Part shown: positions 25,812 through 33,092 of the stretch, one piece after another
Layout of the letters: each line of letters starts with the position of its first letter
Position numbering within the stretch: the stretch's first letter is position 1
Assembly (NCBI RefSeq): GCF_003030345.1
Contig: NZ_CP028158.1
Coordinates: 1,798,001 to 1,862,000 of the forward strand
Length of the DNA: 64,000 bases
Reading direction: 5' to 3'
DNA from: Plantactinospora sp. BC1
GTDB lineage: Bacteria > Actinomycetota > Actinomycetes > Mycobacteriales > Micromonosporaceae
The notes under the pieces: generated by a model
The model's input: the letters and a program-made list of their open reading frames with translations, nothing else
The model's database searches: none
What the model was told of the DNA's origin: nothing
Translations under genes and position numbers: made by a program

Positions 25812-27197
25812 ATGGGCATCACCCGCCGTACCCTGGTCAGCGCCGGTCTCGCCGCCGCCACCGCCACCCTCGCCGGCTGCGATCGCCCCGACGGCACCGC
25901 ACCCGACGCGGCGTGGAGCGGCGGAGGCGGCCGGACGCGCACGACCGGGAGCGGAAGCGCGGACGTCGCCGGTACCGCGCCGACCGGTACGCCGACCCCC
26001 GGCGGCGCCCCGGGACCGGCGGGGGCGCCGGAACCGGTGCCCGGCAACCGCCTCGGGTACGCGGCGGAGGTGACCGCCCTGCTCAAGCGGCAGCTACCCG
26101 CCACCGCGAGCACCTTCCAGCACAGCGGCTTTCCCGGCGCGATCGCCACGGTCCTGGTCCGAGGGGTCGCCACCGTGCACACGGCGGTCGGCGAGGCGCT
26201 GCGCTACGGCGCCGGGCCGAAGCTCCTGCCGGCCGGTCAACGGGTCCCGATGCGCCCCGACTCGATCTTCGACCTCGCCTCGGTCACCAAGGTCTACACC
26301 GCGATCCTGCTGCTCCAGCAGGTGGAGCGGGGCCGGGTCGACCTCGATGCCCCGGTCCGCCGCTACCTGCCGGGTTTCACCGGTACCGGCAAGGACAGCG
26401 TCACCGTCGAGATGCTGCTCACCCACACCAGTGGCCTCCCGGTCGGCGCCAAGGTCACCGGCCTGCCGGACAACACGGCCCGCTGGAACGCCGTGCTGAG
26501 CACCCCGCTGCTCGCCGGTGCGACACCCGGCGACACGTTCCGCTATTCCAGCGTCGGTCTGATGGTCGCCGGCAAGATCGTGGAGAAGGTCACCGGACAG
26601 CGCCTCGACCAGGCCCTGAAGAGCAACCTCACCGGGCCGCTCGGCCTGCGCGACACCGGCTTCGTCCCCAACACCTGGCTCTCGGCCACCGCCAGGGCCA
26701 CCCGGCTGGTCGCCACCGACGCCCGATCCTCCCGAGGCCTGTTGCGCGGCACCGTGCACGACGACGTCGCCAACCACCTCGGCGGGATCGCCGGACACGC
26801 CGGCATCTTCGCCTCCGCCACCGACGTCGCCGCGATCGGCCAACTCCTGCTGGGCGGCGGCAGCTACCGGGGGACCCGGATCCTGGCCGCCGAGACCGTG
26901 GCCCGGATGCTCCGCAACCACAACGCCGGCAAACCGGCCGTCGACCCGGACCGCCCGCACCGCAGCTCCGCGCACGGCCTCGGCGTGGTCCTCGACCAGC
27001 CCTGGTTCATGGGCCGGCTCTCCTCCCCGCACACCTTCGGCCACACCGGTTTCGCCGGACCCTCGCTGCTGGTCGACCCCGCCCGCAAACTCGTGCTGGC
27101 CCTGCTCACCAACCGGGCCCACCCCAACTGGAGCTGGGCGGACCCCGATCCGGTACGCGCCGCCGTGGCAGACCTGCTCGCCCGGTCCGTGAGGTGA
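25812..27197 (+). CDS. Serine hydrolase lipoprotein (class C beta-lactamase / esterase family)
   Basis: This 461-aa protein has a twin-arginine-like lipoprotein signal (MGITRRTLVSAG... LAGC) with the lipid cysteine near residue 23. A disordered Gly/Pro/Thr stretch to about 75 is followed by a beta-lactamase-related domain. The catalytic SxxK is SVTK near 158, the YxN-equivalent tyrosine is in YSSVG near 246, and the KTG-equivalent triad is HTG in FGHTGFAG near 415. It should act on the outer face of the membrane as an esterase, peptidase or transpeptidase-like enzyme. It is monocistronic. Confidence 0.88.
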   Translation: MGITRRTLVSAGLAAATATLAGCDRPDGTAPDAAWSGGGGRTRTTGSGSADVAGTAPTGTPTPGGAPGPAGAPEPVPGNRLGYAAEVTALLKRQLPATASTFQHSGFPGAIATVLVRGVATVHTAVGEALRYGAGPKLLPAGQRVPMRPDSIFDLASVTKVYTAILLLQQVERGRVDLDAPVRRYLPGFTGTGKDSVTVEMLLTHTSGLPVGAKVTGLPDNTARWNAVLSTPLLAGATPGDTFRYSSVGLMVAGKIVEKVTGQRLDQALKSNLTGPLGLRDTGFVPNTWLSATARATRLVATDARSSRGLLRGTVHDDVANHLGGIAGHAGIFASATDVAAIGQLLLGGGSYRGTRILAAETVARMLRNHNAGKPAVDPDRPHRSSAHGLGVVLDQPWFMGRLSSPHTFGHTGFAGPSLLVDPARKLVLALLTNRAHPNWSWADPDPVRAAVADLLARSVR

Positions 27198-27267
27198 TCG
27201 GCAGGTCCGGCGCAACCCGGCCGGGACCCGCCAGCGCCCGGAACCGCCGCACGCCCACCTGACGCGA

Positions 27268-27307
27268 CGTGGCGGCCACGGTACCCGGAGGTGCCGTGGC
27301 CGCCACG
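27268..27307. terminator. Long bidirectional terminator hairpin
   Basis: Arms at 27268-27285 and 27290-27307 make an 18-bp stem with one mismatch and a 4-base loop, midway between the convergent serine hydrolase and M14 peptidase genes. Confidence 0.85.
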
Positions 27308-27327
27308 CGGTCGGGTCGGAGCCGTCG

Positions 27328-29772
27328 TCACCGCCGGGGCGGGATGGCGACGCCCTTGCGATAGTTCTTGCCCCGACCGTCCGGACGGTAGTTGTTCTCC
27401 ACGTTGCCGGCCGCGTCCACCGAGAACCAGTGGATCCTGGTGCCGTACCGCACGGTCAGGGTCTCGCCGCCCTCCCGGATGCCGGCCGAGCCGTAGAGCG
27501 TGGACGAGTACGTCGGCTTGCGGCCGTCCAGGGTGTAGAAGACCGCCGCCGGCTCGCTCACCTCGAACCTGACGTCCACCATCCCGGGCGTGGCGCTGCG
27601 GGTGACCGAGAGGCCGCTCTCCGGCCGCCTGCGGTCGGTGTCGAAGTCCCGGGCCACCCGCATCAGCTCGACGAGTCCGTTGGCGAACTCCATCGTCTCG
27701 TCGTGCGCCTCGGCCCACTCCGGCTGGAACGAGGTGCCGACCTCGAAGTTCCAGGCGTAGATGCCGTACCTGTACCAGAGCATGTCGCCGGAGTTCCCGG
27801 CGGCCGAGTAGAGCACGTCGGAGATCGGGCCGGTACGGGCCGGCGTGACCGCCATGTTCCGGTGCCGCTTGATCGAGGTCAGGATCCGGGACGAGGCGCC
27901 CCAGAAGAACGACTCCTCGCCGAGGGTCGGCCGGGGTGCCGAGATCCGGCCCGGCGTCGCGTACGCGCCCGGCGACCACATGAAGTAGTTGCCGGAGGAG
28001 TGCAGGTTCATCGAGAACTTGATGTTCGGTCGGGAGGCGAGCCAGTCGAGGTTCCGGTTCTCCGGCTCGGACAGCTCGCCGGGTCCCGCGTAGGTGCCGC
28101 TGGTGCAGCTCGACGAGGCGCCCGAGTAGCCGTCGAAGAGGCTGTACTCGGTGTAGTTCCGGTTGTTGTCCACGCCCCAGGAGTTGCGGCCGAGAGCGTC
28201 CGCCGACCCGGTCTGCGGGCAGTGGTTCGTCATGTTCTTGCGCTGCGAGTTGAAGTCGTAGAACGAGTAGTGCCCGCCGTCGGGGTTGATCGACGGCGCG
28301 ATCCAGATGTCGAGGTTGTCGAGCAGGTCCCTGGTCTTGCGGTCGTGACCGTAGTTGCGCAGCAGCCGTTCGGCGGTCTCGATCGTGACCAGCGGCGGCA
28401 CCCACTCCCGGGCGTGCTCCTGGGCGTACGCGAGGACACCCAGTTTCCTGGTGCTGCGGTCCTTGCCGATCCTGATCGCGTACACCGGATGCGGGTCACG
28501 CGAGACGCTGGCCGGCGCGCTCAGCCCGTCGGTCAGCGGCGTCGAGGCGGCCGGCGCGACCACACCGGCGCCGGTGTCGCCCCGGTAGGTGTAGGCGACG
28601 ACGAGCGATCCGGCGGTGGCGTTCAACGCCGCGACGACCTCGGCGGCGGTGCTGGTCACCGTGCCGGAGGCGTCGGTACCGAGGCTGACCCGGATGGCGT
28701 TGCCGGTCACCTGCACCGACAGCTGGTCGGAGGCGCCGGGGTCGGCGAACTCGACGGTGATGTCGTTGCCGCCCTCGTGTCCCCACGCCCTGGAGTCGAC
28801 CGCGACCCGGCTCGGGTTCGCGGTGCCGAGCACCGCCTGCGCCTTACGCCGGTAGCCGTTCGTCTTGTACGGCAACTCGACGATCTCGGCCAGCCTCGGG
28901 TACTGCTCCGCGAGCTGGTGGATCCGATCGTAGAGTTCGGTCGGGGTCAGGTAGCTGGAGACGAAGTCCTTCTGGTAGCCGGGACCTTCCGGGTTCTCCC
29001 TCGGGATGGGCAGCCACTGGTTCACCTTGGCCACCGCCACGTCGCCGCTCGGGCTGGTGATCTGGATGTAGTTCGGCCGGGCCGTCACCGTCGAGGCGCC
29101 ACGGTGGTAGAGGTACACCCCGGCGTCCACGAAGCGGGCGATGGTCTGGGTACCGCCGGAGCCCATCGGCGTACCGGGGCCGCTGTCCCGGGTGACGGTG
29201 AGGACGTCGGTGGCGGTCTGCCCCTGCGCCCACTTCGCCTCCACCGACAGCACCTGGTCGGTGCCGGAGGTGTAGTAGTCGGCCCGGATGATTTTGACGT
29301 CGGCGGGCGCCTGGGCGTCCCGGCGGGACTGGGTCTCGCGCAGCGCCTCGTTCTCGGCCGTGTGGGCCGCGATGGTCGCCTCGCGCTCGGCGATCCGGCG
29401 GGCCGAGTCGGCGGGGGTGAAGAGTACGTCGCCGAGCCGGTAGCCGCCGGCCCGCAGCGTGGCGACCTCGTTCGGGGTGACGACGGCGTGCACCACGATG
29501 CCGCTCGCGGTGCGGCTCACGTGGTGGTCGAGGTCGACGCCGGTGGCGACCAGCCTGTCCAGCTCACCGCTGTCGGCGAGCAGGACCTCCACGACGCTCG
29601 CCGCCTCGCCCGCGAGCCGGCCGAGATCGAGGTGTTCGCCGGTGTCGGAACCGGCTGGGGTCGGGGTCGGCGCGCCCGCCGTGGCCGGGCTGACCAGGAG
29701 CAGGCCGGCGAGGGCGGCCGACGCGGCGACGAGGACGCGGCGGCGCCAGCCGGGGCCAGGAAGATCTGACAT
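27328..29772 (-). CDS. Secreted M14 zinc carboxypeptidase with an inserted beta-rich domain
   Basis: This 814-aa protein has a signal peptide (cleavage near residue 32), a long N-terminal region, and an M14 domain from about 275. Zinc ligands are His453 and Glu456 in QEHAREW and His591 in MNLHSSG; the catalytic base is Glu677 in NFEVGTS. VDNNRNY and SINPDGG are typical substrate-site motifs. Between GYRRKAQAV and VYAIRIG, residues about 318-425 form an extra domain (NDITVEFADPGASDQ, TVTSTAAEVVAALNA). The tail has an SEPAAVFYTLDG chitobiase/Ig-like module. It is monocistronic. Confidence 0.92.
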   Translation of the reverse strand: MSDLPGPGWRRRVLVAASAALAGLLLVSPATAGAPTPTPAGSDTGEHLDLGRLAGEAASVVEVLLADSGELDRLVATGVDLDHHVSRTASGIVVHAVVTPNEVATLRAGGYRLGDVLFTPADSARRIAEREATIAAHTAENEALRETQSRRDAQAPADVKIIRADYYTSGTDQVLSVEAKWAQGQTATDVLTVTRDSGPGTPMGSGGTQTIARFVDAGVYLYHRGASTVTARPNYIQITSPSGDVAVAKVNQWLPIPRENPEGPGYQKDFVSSYLTPTELYDRIHQLAEQYPRLAEIVELPYKTNGYRRKAQAVLGTANPSRVAVDSRAWGHEGGNDITVEFADPGASDQLSVQVTGNAIRVSLGTDASGTVTSTAAEVVAALNATAGSLVVAYTYRGDTGAGVVAPAASTPLTDGLSAPASVSRDPHPVYAIRIGKDRSTRKLGVLAYAQEHAREWVPPLVTIETAERLLRNYGHDRKTRDLLDNLDIWIAPSINPDGGHYSFYDFNSQRKNMTNHCPQTGSADALGRNSWGVDNNRNYTEYSLFDGYSGASSSCTSGTYAGPGELSEPENRNLDWLASRPNIKFSMNLHSSGNYFMWSPGAYATPGRISAPRPTLGEESFFWGASSRILTSIKRHRNMAVTPARTGPISDVLYSAAGNSGDMLWYRYGIYAWNFEVGTSFQPEWAEAHDETMEFANGLVELMRVARDFDTDRRRPESGLSVTRSATPGMVDVRFEVSEPAAVFYTLDGRKPTYSSTLYGSAGIREGGETLTVRYGTRIHWFSVDAAGNVENNYRPDGRGKNYRKGVAIPPRR

Positions 29773-30018
29773 GGCGTTGCAACCTTTCTGCGCAGTTCTC
29801 CCCTTGCGGGGCCGGCCGTCGGGGACACGACGGGCCGCTGGATGACACGCAGGATGCAACAGCCACCTGGAGCGGCGGCGATCGTTGCCTACTGCCCGGG
29901 CTGGATAATCTTGAAGCCGTCGTGATCGTTCTGTCAATCACCGACCACAGAGGAACGGTTACGCTCCGTCAGCTCGCTCGGCGCCGGCCCGGCTGGGCAA
30001 CGTTCCGGAAAAACTGAA

Positions 30019-30045
30019 CCGGCCCAGGACGATGTCCTGGGCCGG
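30019..30045 (-). terminator. Intrinsic terminator of the CebR-box LPMO gene
   Basis: A perfect 12-bp stem (CCGGCCCAGGAC arm at 30019-30030, partner at 30034-30045) with a 3-base loop is followed on the minus strand by a run of five T. This is a classical rho-independent terminator 28 bases past the stop. Confidence 0.88.
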
Positions 30046-30072
30046 GTCAGACTCGACTGTCGGTCTTGCCGA

Positions 30073-30753
30073 TCAGGCGATGTTGATGTCGCTGCACCAC
30101 ATGTAGGCCTGGTCGAGGTGCGACGCCTGCCAGATCACGAAGAGGATGTGGTGTCCCGTGCGTCCCGAGGTCGAGACGTTGAACGAGATGTTCTGGGCGG
30201 GCGCGTACCGGCCGGTCGTGGTGATCAGGTCGAGGTTCCCCCAACCGAGGCGCTGGGTGGCCGGGTTGAACCCCTGCTTGGTGACGTAGACCCGGAAGTA
30301 GTCAGCGCCGTGGCTGGCCTGGTCGTAGAGCTGGACGGTGAAGCTGCGGCCGACGTTGGTCGTCTTCCACGCTCCGGGCTGGTTCAGGCTGTTGTTCCTG
30401 GAGAGGCCGTTGCTGCACAGCTGGCCGTCCGGGGTGCTGCCCTGGAAGTTGGCGCGCAGACCGTCCCGCAGCGCGCTCATCCAGTTCCACATGGTGTCGG
30501 GGTTGGCCTGGAACGCCTGGTAGCACATCGGGTCCTGTTGCTGCATGGCCGGGTTGGTGTGGTTGCTTCCCCAGGCCTGCCAGCACTTGTAGGCGCGAGA
30601 TGCCGGGTTGACGATGGTGCCGTGAGCTTGGGCCGCTCCGGTCCAGGCCAGCGAGCCGGCCACCATGGCGAGCACCAGGACGAGCGCTCGGAGGGACTGG
30701 TGGGCGGCGGACCGGGGTCGCCGGCCAGACTGGTCGTGGTGGTGTGAACGCAC
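30073..30753 (-). CDS. Single-domain lytic polysaccharide monooxygenase (AA10)
   Basis: This 226-aa secreted copper oxidase has a signal peptide ending AAQA, so the mature N-terminus is His44 (HGTIVNPASRAYKCW), which forms the histidine brace. The second brace His is in the HGADYFRVYVTKQGF or TGHHILFVIWQASHLD region. It lacks a binding module, unlike the LPMO gene 7 kb away. The GTG start at 30753 is preceded by AAGGAGGA at ideal spacing; the upstream ATG in the same frame would put the ribosome site inside the gene. The CebR-like box upstream points to cellulose-linked induction. Confidence 0.92.
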   Translation of the reverse strand: MRSHHHDQSGRRPRSAAHQSLRALVLVLAMVAGSLAWTGAAQAHGTIVNPASRAYKCWQAWGSNHTNPAMQQQDPMCYQAFQANPDTMWNWMSALRDGLRANFQGSTPDGQLCSNGLSRNNSLNQPGAWKTTNVGRSFTVQLYDQASHGADYFRVYVTKQGFNPATQRLGWGNLDLITTTGRYAPAQNISFNVSTSGRTGHHILFVIWQASHLDQAYMWCSDINIA

Positions 30754-30788
30754 TGTGCATCCTCCTTCATCGGCGCTCAAGATCCGTC

Positions 30789-30802
30789 TGGGAGCGCTTC
30801 CA
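30789..30802. promoter_or_regulatory. CebR-like operator (cellulose response)
   Basis: TGGGAGCGCTTCCA differs by one base from the CebR site TGGGAGCGCTCCCA known from Streptomyces cellulolytic genes. It lies 36 bases upstream of the LPMO start, where a LacI-family repressor would block transcription until cello-oligosaccharides appear. Confidence 0.75.
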
Positions 30803-31096
30803 GAAGTATTACAGCTACGAAACGAAATATCAACGATCGTCTATTAGTGCCGCCGGGAGTCCAGTTCGCCGGAGTCGCCGCTAGTGCAGCCTAGTTTGTT
30901 GAGTTGCGACGGTCTGTGGCGATCCGGCGAGCAGCGACGCTGCCAGACATAACCCCAGGTCACAGCCGACTACCACCATCGCCGGGGCACCTGGACCCGA
31001 CCCCGCGCGAGGAAAATCCCGACGCGGCGACCATCCGACCGTACCCTCCCGGCTGCTGCCGCGCTCGGCTGGCCGAGCCTCGCCTGCTACCCACGG
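30803..31096. other. Non-coding stretch upstream of the LPMO promoter
   Basis: The part next to the CebR-like box is AT-rich (about 30803-30845) and should include the LPMO promoter. The rest has no gene I can support. Confidence 0.5.
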
Positions 31097-31387
31097 TCAC
31101 CCCTGGGGGCGGGACGTGCGCCGGAACTCGTACTGCCGCTGGAGTGCACCGTACTGCACGAACCGGTGCTGGAACGTCGCGCCGGTGCGCTCCAGGAGCC
31201 TCGTCGATCGCTCGTTGGCGTCCTGTGTCACCGCAATGAGGATCTCCTCTTCCATGTGCGAAAAGAACCATTCGACCAGGGCGTTGATCATCGCCGATGC
31301 CAGGCCGCCACCCCAGAACGACGGCCGCAATTGATAGGAGATCTCCCACTGTCCCCAGGCCGCATCGAGATGCGCCGATCTGCGGCG
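31097..31387 (-). pseudogene. GNAT acetyltransferase C-terminal remnant
   Basis: About 96 codons encode the C-terminal part of a RimJ/RimL-type GNAT: WEISYQLRPSFWGGGLASAM is the acetyl-CoA-binding strand and loop, and AVTQDANERSTRLLERTGAT is the following helix. The first half of the fold, including any start codon with a ribosome site, is missing; upstream the frame continues only as low-complexity shadow of the + strand gene. The Q/RxxGxG/A loop is altered to FWGGGL. It appears to be a 5'-truncated relic. Confidence 0.65.
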
Positions 31388-31446
31388 TCCGGGATGGTGA
31401 CCGGGGTTATGCTCGCCGCAAGATCCTTCGGAGGGCAGGGGCACGG

Positions 31447-32025
31447 ATGCGGGTGGGGATCTCCGGGACGCACGGGACCGGGAAGACGACGCTGGTCGAG
31501 GCGCTGTGCGCGCACCTACCGGGGCATGTCGCGGCGGACGAGCCGTACTACCTGCTGGAGGAGGAAGGATACGAGTTCCAGTTTCCACCGTCGCTGGAGG
31601 ACTATCGGGCGCTGCTGATCCGCTCGGTGCGGAGCCTGCGCTCGTCGCCGTCGTCGCCGCCACCGCCGCCGTCGGGGATGATCTTCGATCGGACGCCGTT
31701 GGACTACCTCGCATACCTGGCCGCGACCGGCGCCGACCCCTCGGAGGAGGCCGACGTCAGCACGCTCCGGCCGGCCTTCGCGAGCCTCGACCTGCTGGTC
31801 GTCACGGTCATCACGCCCGAGACGGAAGAGGTTCTGCCGGCGGCGGAGTTGCCCGGCCTGCGTTCTCGGATGAACGACGCGCTGCTGGAACTGGCCTACG
31901 ACGATCCGCTGGATGCCTGGGCGGAGACACCGATCCTGGAGCTGACCGGACCGCTCGACGGTCGACTGGACGTGGTCCTCGCCGCCCTCGGCCAGGCCCG
32001 GCGACCGAGCCCGGACCGGGTGTAG
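31447..32025 (+). CDS. Small P-loop NTPase / kinase-like protein
   Basis: This 192-aa cytoplasmic protein begins directly with a P-loop (MRVGISGTHGTGKTTLVEAL). A Walker-B-like acidic segment, FDRTPLDYLAYLAATG, lies near residue 80, as in thymidylate/nucleoside-kinase-like AAA_28 proteins. The ATG follows an AGGGCAGGGGCACGG leader. The family includes NadR-like and phage-type nucleoside kinases; the substrate is unknown. It stands alone between a GNAT remnant and a convergent regulator gene. Confidence 0.8.
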   Translation: MRVGISGTHGTGKTTLVEALCAHLPGHVAADEPYYLLEEEGYEFQFPPSLEDYRALLIRSVRSLRSSPSSPPPPPSGMIFDRTPLDYLAYLAATGADPSEEADVSTLRPAFASLDLLVVTVITPETEEVLPAAELPGLRSRMNDALLELAYDDPLDAWAETPILELTGPLDGRLDVVLAALGQARRPSPDRV

Positions 32026-32073
32026 CGGAAGGCTGGGGCCAGCGGCAACGCCCCGGAAAATCGGCCGGCGGGG

Positions 32074-32940
32074 TCACGCCGGCTCGGCGAATCCAGCGGC
32101 CTCCCGTCGGCGTACGGTCCGGGTCGGCGGGCGCGGCAGGTGCCGGTGCGGTGGATGCTCCGGCCGGTACCGGGGCAGCTGGCCCAGCTCGCTCGGAAGC
32201 CTGCGGTGCAGGATCGCCCGGTGCAGGGCGGTCAGCTCGTCGCCCGGCTCCATCCCGTACCCGGTGATCAGTGCGACCCGCGCGCTCCGGTAGGCGGCCA
32301 GCGCCCCCGCCAGGTCGCCACCGCGATAGCAGGCGACCATGAGCTGCCCCCAGGCGCGCTCCCGGTGCGGATGGTCGCCGAGAAACTCGTGCAGCATCGC
32401 CCGAGCCGCCTCGTACTCTCCCGTCCGGACCAGCAGGTCCGCGTACTCCTCGGTGGCGGCGAACCGCTCCGCCTCCAGTACGGCGGCGCGGGCGGCCAGC
32501 GGGCCACCCTGCGGCACGTCCTGCAACGGCGCTCCCCGCCAGTACCCGACGGCGCGGCGCAGGTGTCCGCCCGCCCCCGCCAGATCACCGGCCTGGGCCG
32601 CGCGCCGCCCCTGCGCCAGCGCGGCCTGGAAGCTGGTCACGTCGAGGGTGAACCGGACCCGGGCCGGCGGGACGATCCGCCAACCAGAATCGTCACGTAC
32701 CAGGTCGGCGCGGTCGGCCAGCCACGCCCGCAGCCCGGACAGGTAGGTGCGCAGGTTGGCCGGTGCCGATCGTGGTGCCGCCCGGCCCCACAGTTCGGCC
32801 GCCAACCTGGTACGCGACACGGCGCCGCCGTCGAGCAGCATCAGGGCGAGGATGCGGCGCCGGTTGCCGACCGGCGCCGTAACCGGCTCCCCGTCCTGAC
32901 GGATGTCCAACGGCCCCAACAGTCCGACCGCGAGTTCCAC
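32074..32940 (-). CDS. AfsR/SARP-type regulator (OmpR-like DNA-binding domain plus BTAD)
   Basis: This 288-aa protein starts with a trans-reg-C winged helix (LLGPLDIRQDGEPV, ANLRTYLSGLRAWLADR) at residues 1-95 and a bacterial transcription activator domain of TPR-like helices at 100-245 (FQAALAQGRRAAQAGDLAGA). The last 40 residues are basic and Pro/His/Arg-rich. The GTG at 32940 has a good GGAGGGAG ribosome site; an ATG at 32991 in the same frame is less likely. SARPs often activate antibiotic clusters, but no biosynthetic genes are in the window. It is divergent from the larger SARP gene. Confidence 0.85.
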   Translation of the reverse strand: MELAVGLLGPLDIRQDGEPVTAPVGNRRRILALMLLDGGAVSRTRLAAELWGRAAPRSAPANLRTYLSGLRAWLADRADLVRDDSGWRIVPPARVRFTLDVTSFQAALAQGRRAAQAGDLAGAGGHLRRAVGYWRGAPLQDVPQGGPLAARAAVLEAERFAATEEYADLLVRTGEYEAARAMLHEFLGDHPHRERAWGQLMVACYRGGDLAGALAAYRSARVALITGYGMEPGDELTALHRAILHRRLPSELGQLPRYRPEHPPHRHLPRPPTRTVRRREAAGFAEPA

Positions 32941-33092
32941 CGCGACCGCTCCCTCCCCCGTTGCCGCAGAGCACCGTCCGTTCAGGATCACACGGGGGGC
33001 GTGGAAGAAGCGTGGAAGGGACGTGGAGCCGCCCCGATAACATCAACAAGTTCCACTGCCGGGCCGAGAAGCCGTCGAAGTGCGAGGTCGCG

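Noticed and set aside
32941-32991. ATG at 32991 as start of the smaller SARP gene
   Set aside because: The GTG at 32940 has a better ribosome site and starts at the conserved LLGPLDI region.
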